Source of the DNA: RGIG1681 sp045648025
GTDB taxonomy: Bacteria > Bacillota > Clostridia > Christensenellales > UBA1242
DNA: 15,703 bases
Assembly (NCBI GenBank): GCA_045648025.1
Contig: JAZRNH010000008.1
Location: 1 to 15,703 of the forward strand
Reading direction: 5' to 3'
The notes below the pieces were generated by a model. That model made no database searches. It was not told the origin of the DNA and was given only the letters and a program-made list of their open reading frames with translations. Below are positions 1 to 6,240 of this stretch, one piece after another (within the stretch, counting starts at the first letter, position 1; each line of letters opens with the position of its first letter). The translations under genes were made by a program, and so were the position numbers.

Positions 1-49
1 GGAGTTGCAAAGCTGTATTGTCTTCCTAAGACCGCTTGGCCTCCGACTT
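1..49. other. DNBSEQ/MGI sequencing adapter, partial copy with barcode
   Basis: This is library adapter sequence, not genome. Read on the plus strand it holds the last 7 bases of the reverse adapter (GGAGTTG), a 10-base barcode (CAAAGCTGTA) and the complete 32-base complement of the forward adapter, ending TCCGACTT. The same 49 bases recur exactly at 186-234. Identification rests on my recall of the published adapter sequences. It should be trimmed before any biological reading of the contig end. Confidence 0.93.
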
Positions 50-150
50 GGTGTGAGATGGGCCCGCGTCTGATTAGCTAGTTGGTGGGGTAATGGCCCA
101 CCAAGGCGACGATCAGTAGCCGGCTTGAGAGAGTGAACGGCCACATTGGG
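50..150 (+). other. Stray 16S rRNA fragment from a second organism, between two adapter copies
   Basis: These 101 bases are 16S rRNA from the region around helices 11-13 (for example CTGATTAGCTAGTTGGTGGG), in the plus orientation, the opposite of the resident 16S that follows. Where the two overlap they differ at several places: GGGCCCGCG against GGGCTCGCG, AATGGCCCACC against AACGGCCTACC, and CCGGCTTGAG against CCGACCTGAG. The piece is flanked on both sides by adapter, so it is a short library insert from another 16S template joined by the assembler. It is not a second rRNA gene or an inverted repeat of this chromosome. Confidence 0.9.
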
Positions 151-234
151 AAGTCGGATCGTAGCCATGTCGTGCTGTGAGCCAAGGAGTTGCAAAGCTG
201 TATTGTCTTCCTAAGACCGCTTGGCCTCCGACTT
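151..234. other. DNBSEQ/MGI sequencing adapter, complete 84-base copy with barcode
   Basis: A full adapter junction: a 42-base reverse adapter beginning AAGTCGGATCGTAGCC (one difference from the form I recall, GTCGTGCTG in place of GTCGTTCTG), the same 10-base barcode at 193-202, and the 32-base forward-adapter complement at 203-234. Finding reverse adapter, barcode and forward adapter in order identifies it as the circular DNA nanoball library junction. Everything left of 235 should be treated as contamination or misassembly. Confidence 0.95.
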
Positions 235-540
235 CTCTCAGGTCGGCTACTGATCGTCGCCTTGGTAGGCCGTTACCCCACCAACTAGCTAATCAGACGC
301 GAGCCCATCTCTTTCCAGTAAACCCTTTCACCCCTGTATCATGCGATACTGTGGTCATATTCGGTATTAACAACCGTTTCCAGTTGGTATCCCGATGAAA
401 GAGGCAGGTTGCTCACGCGTTACTCACCCGTCCGCCGCTAAGTTTATCAAAAGCAAGCTCTCAATAAACTCCGCTCGACTTGCATGTCTTAAGCATACCG
501 CCAGCGTTCGTCCTGAGCCAGAATCAAACTCTTAAGTTTT
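235..540 (-). rRNA. 16S ribosomal RNA, 5' part only
   Basis: The complement carries the universal 16S start (AGAGTTTGATTCTGGCTCAG, at about 513-532), then GACGAACGCTGGCGG, ACATGCAAGTCGAGCGG, GGCGGACGGGTGAGTAACGCG and CTGATTAGCTAGTTGG. It covers roughly the first 300 of about 1500 bases, including V1 and most of V2. The gene is cut at 235 by adapter sequence, so the truncation is an assembly end and not a pseudogene. The sequence has a clostridial look. The exact 5' end of mature 16S is placed by analogy with E. coli and may be off by a few bases. Confidence 0.96.
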
Positions 541-682
541 AATTCTTACTCTAATAGACATTAATACTGACTAATAAAGTTTGTATTTAGTATGTTTTAA
601 TTTCTCAAGAAATTAACAAGAATTTTAAATTCATTTAAAAAACCTTGTACATTTCAATATATTAATTTGTCAATTTGCGATT

Positions 683-696
683 GTTCCGTGCGGAAC
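683..696. repeat. Perfect palindrome at the predicted P2 start point
   Basis: GTTCCGTGCGGAAC is a 6+6 inverted repeat around two central bases, a GC-rich island in very AT-rich DNA. The P2 -10 box ends at 703, so transcription should begin at about 696. The palindrome would then occupy +1 to +14 of the rRNA leader, forming either a 5'-terminal hairpin (GUUCC stem, GCAC loop) or an operator. Which of the two cannot be told from sequence. Confidence 0.6.
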
Positions 697-702
697 GATT
701 CA

Positions 703-731
703 ATAATATCACTTTTAAAATTATTTGTCAA
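703..731 (-). promoter_or_regulatory. rRNA promoter P2
   Basis: Minus-strand TTGACA (726-731), 17-base spacer, TATTAT (703-708), preceded by an A/T-rich tract that could act as an UP element. It lies 124 bases downstream of P1 and about 165 bases before mature 16S. The near-consensus hexamers and the optimal spacing are what rRNA promoters of Firmicutes show. Confidence 0.9.
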
Positions 732-826
732 CACCTTTTTTAAAAATTTTTAAAAAAGTATTTGATATTTTAAATTAGATATTTTTGAGCCGTCAAATTT
801 ATAAACTATAAATTGGCGACTACTAG

Positions 827-855
827 AAGATACTACTTTTAAAAGAATATGTCAA
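827..855 (-). promoter_or_regulatory. rRNA promoter P1
   Basis: On the minus strand, a perfect TTGACA (850-855) is followed by a 17-base spacer and TATCTT (827-832). The start point would be near 820. The -35 is preceded by AAAAAGGTG and the spacer contains TTTTAAAAGT, both shared with P2, so P1 and P2 look like duplicated copies of one promoter module. It points into the 16S gene, as expected for an rrn operon. Confidence 0.88.
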
Positions 856-1002
856 CACCTTTTTCAAAAAAAATTAAAAAATTTTTATTTTTCTTTAAAA
901 AAGGATAAAAACCGGTTGTTTTACCCTATTTTATTATATGCAACCTATATTTATTAATACCAATTTGCCCCACTTTGTTCAATTTTACTGTTTTTAGACA
1001 AG

Positions 1003-1031
1003 AAAAAAAGAACCCAATTAAAAGGGTTCTT
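1003..1031 (-). terminator. Intrinsic terminator of trpS
   Basis: Minus strand: stem AAGAACCC/GGGTTCTT (1024-1031 with 1008-1015), 8-base loop, then a run of seven T (1003-1009, overlapping the stem base). It begins 8 bases after the trpS stop and separates trpS from the downstream rRNA promoters. Confidence 0.92.
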
Positions 1032-1038
1032 ACATTTA

Positions 1039-2031
1039 TTAATCAACACCAACTGCTTTTCTAACTCTTGCAAGGGTTTCTTTTGCAATTTCTCTTGCCT
1101 TTTTCTCACCCTCTTCTAAAAGTTTAATAACTTCGTCAAAGTTTTCCATATAATAATTATATTTATCTCTCATTGGTTTTAAATATGAGTTTGCCATTTC
1201 AAAAAGTTCTTTCTTTGCATCAGCCCAAGAAATTCCTTCAGCAAATCTCTTTTCCATTTCAGCTTGTTTTTCTTTGCTGCCAAAAAGTTTAATATATTCA
1301 AAAAGAGTGCAGTCTGTACTTTTTGGTTCTGTTGGAAGTGAACTATCTGTTTTTATGCTAGAGATAAGTTTCTTAAGAGCCACCTCATCGCAGAAGAGTG
1401 GAACTTGATTTCCATAGCTTTTGCTCATCTTTCTGCCATCAAGACCAGAAATGGTCGCAGTTGCCTCTTCAATCATTTCATTTGGAACAACAAGAGTGTA
1501 TCCATATTTTTTATTGAAATATTTTGCAATATCTCTTGCCATTTCAACATGTTGTTTTTGATCTTTTCCAACTGGAACAAATTTTGTGTTAAACAAAAGA
1601 ATATCTGCTGCCATTAAAATAGGATAATTATATAATCCCATATTAACACCATCATCAGAATCTTTGCCAATTTCTTCATTGGCTTGAACAACCGCCTTGT
1701 AAGCATGTGCCCTATCCATCAAACCTTTTGGAGTAACATTCATTAAAATCCAACAAAGTTCTGTTGTTTCTGGAATTTGGCTTTGACGATAAAACATAAC
1801 TTTTTTAGGGTCAAGACCACAAGCAAGCCATACACAAGCAAGTTCTTTGAAATATTTTTTCATATCATCACTATTTTTAAGTGAATTCAAAGCATGATAA
1901 TCTGCTACGAAATAAAATCTATCATAGTCAGTATTCTTGCTAAGTTCGATAGCCCTTTTGATAACTCCGAAATAATTTCCAATATGCGGAGTTCCAGTAG
2001 GCTTTATACCTGTTAATACTACCTGTTTCAT
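1039..2031 (-). CDS. trpS: Tryptophan--tRNA ligase (TrpRS)
   Basis: Cytosolic class I aminoacyl-tRNA synthetase that charges tRNA-Trp using ATP. The 330-residue length is normal for bacterial TrpRS. The N-terminus begins MKQVVLTGIKPTGTPHIGN, with the HIGH-type ATP motif PHIGN at residues 15-19. The second class I signature, KMSKS, is at 201-205, and the fold continues through the C-terminal helical anticodon-binding part (TDCTLFEYIKLF and following). The start is supported by AGAAGGTG about 6 bases upstream. It lies 67 bases after mnmA with no terminator visible between, so cotranscription is likely. I see no T-box leader in front of it, which is notable because trpS in Firmicutes is often T-box controlled. 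Confidence 0.98.
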   Translation of the reverse strand: MKQVVLTGIKPTGTPHIGNYFGVIKRAIELSKNTDYDRFYFVADYHALNSLKNSDDMKKYFKELACVWLACGLDPKKVMFYRQSQIPETTELCWILMNVTPKGLMDRAHAYKAVVQANEEIGKDSDDGVNMGLYNYPILMAADILLFNTKFVPVGKDQKQHVEMARDIAKYFNKKYGYTLVVPNEMIEEATATISGLDGRKMSKSYGNQVPLFCDEVALKKLISSIKTDSSLPTEPKSTDCTLFEYIKLFGSKEKQAEMEKRFAEGISWADAKKELFEMANSYLKPMRDKYNYYMENFDEVIKLLEEGEKKAREIAKETLARVRKAVGVD

Positions 2032-2098
2032 ATCGCACCTTCTATATATCTATATAATATATATATTAATATAATATCATTATTAATAAGTAAAATTT

Positions 2099-3202
2099 TT
2101 ATGGAATTGGATTGATTAATACATCATCAATCACACCACCACCAAGACAATAACTCAAATTATCATCTTCATAAAGAACAACAAATTGCCCTGGAGCAAT
2201 TGAAGATTGCCCTTCATTAAAATTAACAATAACTGTGTCAGAATTATCTTTTGCAATAACTACAACTTTTTTAAGTTCTTGTCTATATCTAAATTTTGCA
2301 AAACATTCAAATTTTTCTGCAGGTTTCTCAGGAATCCAATTAAATTCTTTTGCAATAAGTCCATCTGCAAATTTTGAATCACCTTGACAAACATAGAGTT
2401 TGTTTTCTGCAATATCTTTTTTCACAACCGACCAACTCTCACCTGTTGCACCGTGTCCACCACCAATGCCAAGACCTTTTCTTTGACCGATTGTATATTT
2501 TGAAATGCCAGTATGCTTTCCAACCACCTTTCCGGTTGAAACATCAACAATGTCCCCTGGTTTTTCAAGAATTGTTTTTGCCATATAATCTTTAAATTTT
2601 TGACTACCTAAAAAACAAATATCTTGACTTTCTTTAACAGAGTCAAATGCAAGTCCATTTTCTTCAGCCATCTTTCTAACTTCGGATTTTGCGAATTCAC
2701 CGAGCGGAAACATTGCTTTTTGAAGTTGTACCTGTGACAATTGACACAAAAAATATGATTGGTCTTTTTGTCTATCTTTTGCAGCTCTAATATAAGACTT
2801 ACCGTCAACATGCTCAATTATTGCATAATGACCTGTTGCAAAATAGTCTGCAGAAAGCTTTTCTGCAAATTCAATAAATGGCTTAAACTTAACTTCTCTG
2901 TTGCACACAACACAAGGGTTTGGAGTTTTGCCTTCAAGATATGTTTTCAAAAAATAGTCTTTCACAATTTGCATTTCATTTGAGTATTCAACAACTTCAA
3001 GTTTAATATCAAACCTGTTGCAAATTTCTTCAACTCTCTTTTGGTCTGCAATAGCAGTTTCAGAGTTTTCACTTTTCATATGCAAACCAATAACATTGTA
3101 GCCTTGTTGTTTGAGAAGCACGGCGACAACTGATGAGTCAACACCGCCACTCATTCCAACAACAACTGTTTTTTTGTTATTTTCTTCAATATTTTTTTGC
3201 AT
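2099..3202 (-). CDS. mnmA: tRNA-specific 2-thiouridylase MnmA
   Basis: Adds sulfur to C2 of the wobble uridine (U34) of Lys, Glu and Gln tRNAs, using ATP to adenylate the uridine and a protein persulfide as sulfur donor. Visible motifs are the PP-loop SGGVDSS at residues 18-24, TPNPCVVCN with the catalytic Cys97, ATGHYA at 122-127, DQSYFL at 147-152, and the second catalytic cysteine in ESQDICFLG (Cys196). The C-terminal part is the beta-barrel region typical of the family. The length of 367 aa is normal. The gap to the upstream gene is only 16 bases and the ribosome binding site (TAGAGAAA) is weak, suggesting translation coupled to the upstream gene. A partner cysteine desulfurase is not in the window. 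Confidence 0.98.
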   Translation of the reverse strand: MQKNIEENNKKTVVVGMSGGVDSSVVAVLLKQQGYNVIGLHMKSENSETAIADQKRVEEICNRFDIKLEVVEYSNEMQIVKDYFLKTYLEGKTPNPCVVCNREVKFKPFIEFAEKLSADYFATGHYAIIEHVDGKSYIRAAKDRQKDQSYFLCQLSQVQLQKAMFPLGEFAKSEVRKMAEENGLAFDSVKESQDICFLGSQKFKDYMAKTILEKPGDIVDVSTGKVVGKHTGISKYTIGQRKGLGIGGGHGATGESWSVVKKDIAENKLYVCQGDSKFADGLIAKEFNWIPEKPAEKFECFAKFRYRQELKKVVVIAKDNSDTVIVNFNEGQSSIAPGQFVVLYEDDNLSYCLGGGVIDDVLINPIP

Positions 3203-3218
3203 ATTTTTCTCTATTTTT

Positions 3219-4511
3219 TTATTTCTTTTTTGATTTGTTGTTATTTGATTTCTTTGTTTTCACAGAAACCTTTGCAGTTTGCTTTGGTTTTTGTGTTTTT
3301 TTGCTTTCTTCTTTCACTGGTTCTTCAACCGCTTCATCATCAAGAGCTTTGATTTCTTTGATGTTGTCTTTTACCGCATCAAGATTTCTTTCTTCTTTGC
3401 TCTTTTTAAGTTCTGCGGTTTCTTGTTCCTCATGACGAGCAATTTCAGCTTCAATTTTTTCTTTTTCTTCTTTTTTTGCAAGTTTGATTTTTTCTTTTTC
3501 AATCATAGCTTGGCGGTGGTCATGTTTCCATTCTTCATAACCTCTCTTCTTCTTTTGACACCAAACTTTAAATCTAACCCACCAAGGTTTTTTGTATAAG
3601 TCAAGATCAATATATTTTTCACCAAGTTTAGCTCTGGTTTCTACATTCATCTTAAAGATAAATGCTTCTTTTTGAACTCTATACTTAAATGAGTTAAACA
3701 TAATTGCAATAATATCACTAAACCAAGTGAACACATCTAAGAAACCTGCACATCCACCAACAGAAAGTGAGATTTTTGCAAAGAATGCAACTCTCATTGA
3801 AAGGAAAGTTACACCAAGCCATAAGAATAATGTTACAACTTGGAACCAGCCTTTCTTTTTGTTTTGTGCATAGAAGTTATGAGCACCACACCAACCCAAA
3901 AAGATTGAAAGTGCCAAAAGCTTTCCTTTGCTCACAAAATCTGGTTTATATTTTGCAGCCTTGTTAACTTCTTTTTTAATCTTTCTTCTAGCAAATGCAC
4001 GGTCAGCAAGTTTATAGATTTCCCACCATTTAATTTTTGGAGGTTTATAATCACCCCTTGCCTTTTTTATTGAATATGATTTTGAATATTGTTCTTCAAT
4101 GAGTTTTCCAGTTTCTTTTCCAACAATTTCAACATCGTCGGTGTCAATGTTAAACTCACCGTTTTCATCAATTTCAAAAACAGGTCTTTCAAGTTTTGCT
4201 TTCTTTTTTGCTCTCTTTGATTTTGGAAGATTTTCAACAAGTTCTTCTACACCACTGTTGGTTGCAAACTTGCTAAAATCTGTATTTGAAACAGCTTCTT
4301 GTTTCTTCTTTTCTTTAAGCTCTTGTTTTTTTGCTTTTTTCTCAGCTTTTTTTGCAGCTTTTTGCTCTCTCTTTTTTTGAGCAGCAGATTCTCTTTTTTC
4401 TTCTTCAACAATTTCATCAGAAAAATCAACAGAATCAAGTGGCAAACCACATCTGTCACACTTTTTCATTTTTGAAGTAATTTCAGAAGCACATCTTGGG
4501 CATTGTTTCAT
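3219..4511 (-). CDS. Zinc-ribbon and TM2-domain membrane protein, lysine-rich
   Basis: Function unknown. Residues 1-25 form a small zinc ribbon with Cys4, Cys7, Cys18 and Cys21 (CPRC...CDRC). Residues 35-75 are a Lys/Glu-rich helical stretch. Residues 194-275 are a TM2-type membrane domain: SKGKLLALSIFLGWCGAHNFY, then a lysine turn and GWFQVVTLFLWLGV, followed by an additional hydrophobic segment. Residues 320-400 are a charged coiled coil, and the tail is almost pure Lys/Asn/Ser (KKSNNNKSKKK). The TM2 domain is common in small bacterial proteins, but this long charged envelope around it is unusual. The start is supported by GGTGA about 9 bases upstream and a TATAAT at 4532-4537. It precedes mnmA by 16 bases, but nothing ties it functionally to tRNA modification. 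Confidence 0.85.
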   Translation of the reverse strand: MKQCPRCASEITSKMKKCDRCGLPLDSVDFSDEIVEEEKRESAAQKKREQKAAKKAEKKAKKQELKEKKKQEAVSNTDFSKFATNSGVEELVENLPKSKRAKKKAKLERPVFEIDENGEFNIDTDDVEIVGKETGKLIEEQYSKSYSIKKARGDYKPPKIKWWEIYKLADRAFARRKIKKEVNKAAKYKPDFVSKGKLLALSIFLGWCGAHNFYAQNKKKGWFQVVTLFLWLGVTFLSMRVAFFAKISLSVGGCAGFLDVFTWFSDIIAIMFNSFKYRVQKEAFIFKMNVETRAKLGEKYIDLDLYKKPWWVRFKVWCQKKKRGYEEWKHDHRQAMIEKEKIKLAKKEEKEKIEAEIARHEEQETAELKKSKEERNLDAVKDNIKEIKALDDEAVEEPVKEESKKTQKPKQTAKVSVKTKKSNNNKSKKK

Positions 4512-4531
4512 AAAAAGTCACCAATTTCCTT

Positions 4532-4537
4532 ATTATA
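4532..4537 (-). promoter_or_regulatory. Probable -10 box for the TM2 protein-mnmA-trpS unit
   Basis: A perfect minus-strand TATAAT lies 20 bases before the start codon, with GGAAATTGGTGA between. The -35 region at the right distance (CACTTA) is poor, so this is a weak or activator-dependent promoter at best. Confidence 0.5.
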
Positions 4538-4646
4538 CTTATTTTAATTCATTTTAAGTGTATCACAATTTATTTGGTTTGTAAATTTATATTTAATTTT
4601 TTTGATATATATTTTCACTGAAAATATTGATATTTTAAGACAAAAC

Positions 4647-4679
4647 AAAAAACAAGGAATAATTTTCCTTGTTTTTTTT
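4647..4679. terminator. Bidirectional intrinsic terminator
   Basis: Stem AAACAAGGAA/TTCCTTGTTT (4650-4659 with 4665-4674), 5-base loop. T-runs follow on both strands: eight T on the plus strand and TTTTTTGTTTTG on the minus strand. It sits right after the stop of the 471-aa gene (minus) and ends that transcript before the next promoter. Confidence 0.88.
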
Positions 4680-4680
4680 A

Positions 4681-6096
4681 TTAATTCATTGAACCGCCTG
4701 TTTTGTTTGAAGATGGAACATCATCATCAACAAGTTTTGAAACACAGTCAATTTTTTCATAAGCAAGTTTTTTGTAGATTCCAAAACTAACATAAGGGTC
4801 AGCAAGTTCTAATCCTTTTTCTTTGAGCCAAGCTTCTGCGGCTTCTGGAGATGGACAACCCTTTAAAAAGTCATAATATTTTACATCTCTTTCACTTAAA
4901 AACATATTTCTGTTAACTTTTGCATTATAGTTCAAATCTCTTGAAAAACCTTTTGAAGCCAAATAATCATTAACATTAGCAAACTTTCTTCTTCTTGCTA
5001 AAAACAAAAGTTCTTCATAGATTCCCCTTTTGTGCAATTGAAATTTAAGTGGAATAAATTTATCTGGAAACAACTTTTCAAAATCATCAAAAAGAATCTT
5101 TTCTCTTGCAGCAATTTCTTCTTCAGAAAGTATGTGGCTAGAAGTGTCATAATTATCACTTTCAACACCAAGTGATTCCAAAATTTCACTAATGGTATAA
5201 ACCCCAACAATTTCTTTTGCAAGGTCAATTTTAGTATAAAGATAAGGGTCTTTTGCTTGAATACCAACCGTTGTTCCCCTTCTATCTTTATAGCTTAAAC
5301 ACATTTGCTTAACAGCTTTTAAAATATCTGCTTTAAAACACATTGTATAATCAAAATCAGTATGCTTTGTGATAAATGAATCAAAAGTGTAACCAGATTG
5401 TTTCAATCTTTCACAAAGTTTTTTAAAGTATGGTTCATATTTGCTTGAAAAAATCGCATCGAGATTTTTGTTAACAGCAATAGAATCAAGTTCGGCAACA
5501 ATTCTTTGAATTTCTGCTTCTGAAAGTGATTGCCTTGGAACCAAATCGTAATTATGATGTTCCATTTCAACACTGGCAAATTCTGGAAGATAAACTTCTA
5601 AAATTGCTCTCATAACTTCTTCTTTTGAAAGACCAGTTTTCATATTTTTGATAAAAAGTCTAGTTTCATTGCTAAATGCATTAAGTGGAATTGCCCCATT
5701 TGATGCATAAAATTTGTTATAAATATCTTGAAACTCAATCAAAAATCTCAAAATGTGTCTAGCATTAACAACATCATAGTCAACATAATAAGCATTTGCC
5801 ACCATCATTGAGATATTATCTCTAAACGATAAACCAGCTTTAAGTTTTGTCATATCTTTGATTTTATTAATATCTTTTTTATCAATATCCGCTGCAGTAA
5901 TTTCACCATTTAATGCTTGAATTGCAACAAGTCTTTCAGCAAGTTCTCTATATTTTTCAGGACAGTTTTCAGACACATATGGTGCCTTTGCACCATTTGC
6001 AAGTCTTTCTTGTTCAGCAGCAACAAATCCTTTAACTTTTTCGAATTTCATTTTCAAAACTTTTTTAATTCCTTCAAAATTTAAACCTTCTGTCAT
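4681..6096 (-). CDS. Conserved-looking hypothetical protein, 471 aa
   Basis: I do not recognise the family. The protein begins MTEGLNFEGIKKVLKMKFEKV and is soluble, mainly helical by its pattern, with no signal peptide, membrane segment or recognisable catalytic motif. It has acidic stretches (ITAADIDKKDINKIKDM) and a C-terminal segment rich in aromatic and charged residues (LSERDVKYYDFLKGC). The frame stays open to 6195, but the start at 6096 is chosen because GGGAG lies 7 bases upstream and a good promoter (6125-6153) places the transcript start near 6118, after the longer alternatives. It is a single-gene unit, divergent from the reductase gene at 6241 and ended by a bidirectional terminator. 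Codon use matches its neighbours, so no sign of transfer. Confidence 0.82.
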   Translation of the reverse strand: MTEGLNFEGIKKVLKMKFEKVKGFVAAEQERLANGAKAPYVSENCPEKYRELAERLVAIQALNGEITAADIDKKDINKIKDMTKLKAGLSFRDNISMMVANAYYVDYDVVNARHILRFLIEFQDIYNKFYASNGAIPLNAFSNETRLFIKNMKTGLSKEEVMRAILEVYLPEFASVEMEHHNYDLVPRQSLSEAEIQRIVAELDSIAVNKNLDAIFSSKYEPYFKKLCERLKQSGYTFDSFITKHTDFDYTMCFKADILKAVKQMCLSYKDRRGTTVGIQAKDPYLYTKIDLAKEIVGVYTISEILESLGVESDNYDTSSHILSEEEIAAREKILFDDFEKLFPDKFIPLKFQLHKRGIYEELLFLARRRKFANVNDYLASKGFSRDLNYNAKVNRNMFLSERDVKYYDFLKGCPSPEAAEAWLKEKGLELADPYVSFGIYKKLAYEKIDCVSKLVDDDVPSSNKTGGSMN

Positions 6097-6124
6097 ATTA
6101 TACTCCCATAGTTTTGATAATATA

Positions 6125-6153
6125 ATTATATCATATTTTAAATCAAATAGCAA
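6125..6153 (-). promoter_or_regulatory. Promoter of the 471-aa hypothetical gene
   Basis: Minus strand: TTGCTA (6148-6153), 17-base spacer, TATAAT (6125-6130), with TGA directly before the -10 box, giving an extended -10. The predicted start near 6118 lies 22 bases before the chosen ATG and fixes the start at 6096 rather than 6195. Confidence 0.82.
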
Positions 6154-6179
6154 TAGTTGAAAATATATATTAAATTTGT

Positions 6180-6208
6180 TTGTTTTGATAGCCAATTATG
6201 GTTATAAT
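6180..6208 (+). promoter_or_regulatory. Promoter of the SDR gene
   Basis: TTGTTT (6180-6185), 17-base spacer, TATAAT (6203-6208). The start of transcription would be near 6215, about 25 bases before the ATG. It is back to back with the promoter at 6125-6153, the two -35 boxes being 26 bases apart. Confidence 0.72.
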
Positions 6209-6240
6209 CAAATTGAAAGTTTCCATAAAGGAGGTTAAAT

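Larger units (their letters stand above)
541..1002 (-). promoter_or_regulatory. 16S rRNA upstream and leader region (no gene)
   Basis: This 460-base AT-rich stretch lies between the trpS terminator and 16S and contains no supported reading frame on either strand. It holds two tandem promoters that drive rRNA transcription leftward, a GC-rich palindrome just downstream of the second one, and a small inverted repeat (AATTTC/GAAATT, 599-614) in the leader close to the mature 16S end. I see no tRNA and no certain boxA antiterminator. Confidence 0.75.

Noticed and set aside
1..234. A 49-base direct repeat (1-49 and 186-234) that could suggest a mobile element or attachment site
   Set aside because: Both copies are sequencing adapter with an identical barcode.
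177..398. A 73-codon open frame on the plus strand at the left end
   Set aside because: It runs through adapter sequence and the antisense of 16S rRNA, and has no ribosome binding site. It is not a gene.
661..674. A third TTGACA on the minus strand (668-673) as rRNA promoter P3
   Set aside because: At 17 bases the -10 position reads GTACAA, which is too poor, and the site lies within the predicted leader of P2.
683..696. LexA (SOS) box at the rRNA promoter
   Set aside because: The Bacillota LexA box has GAAC-N4-GTTC. Here the halves are in the opposite order (GTTC-N6-GAAC).
3133..4380. Several long plus-strand frames opposite the TM2 protein gene, rich in Phe and Ser
   Set aside because: They are antisense shadows of the Lys/Glu-rich codons of the minus-strand gene and lack ribosome binding sites.
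6097..6195. N-terminal extension of the 471-aa protein containing a hydrophobic stretch that could look like a membrane anchor
   Set aside because: The promoter at 6125-6153 and the ribosome binding site just before 6096 place transcription and translation start after it.
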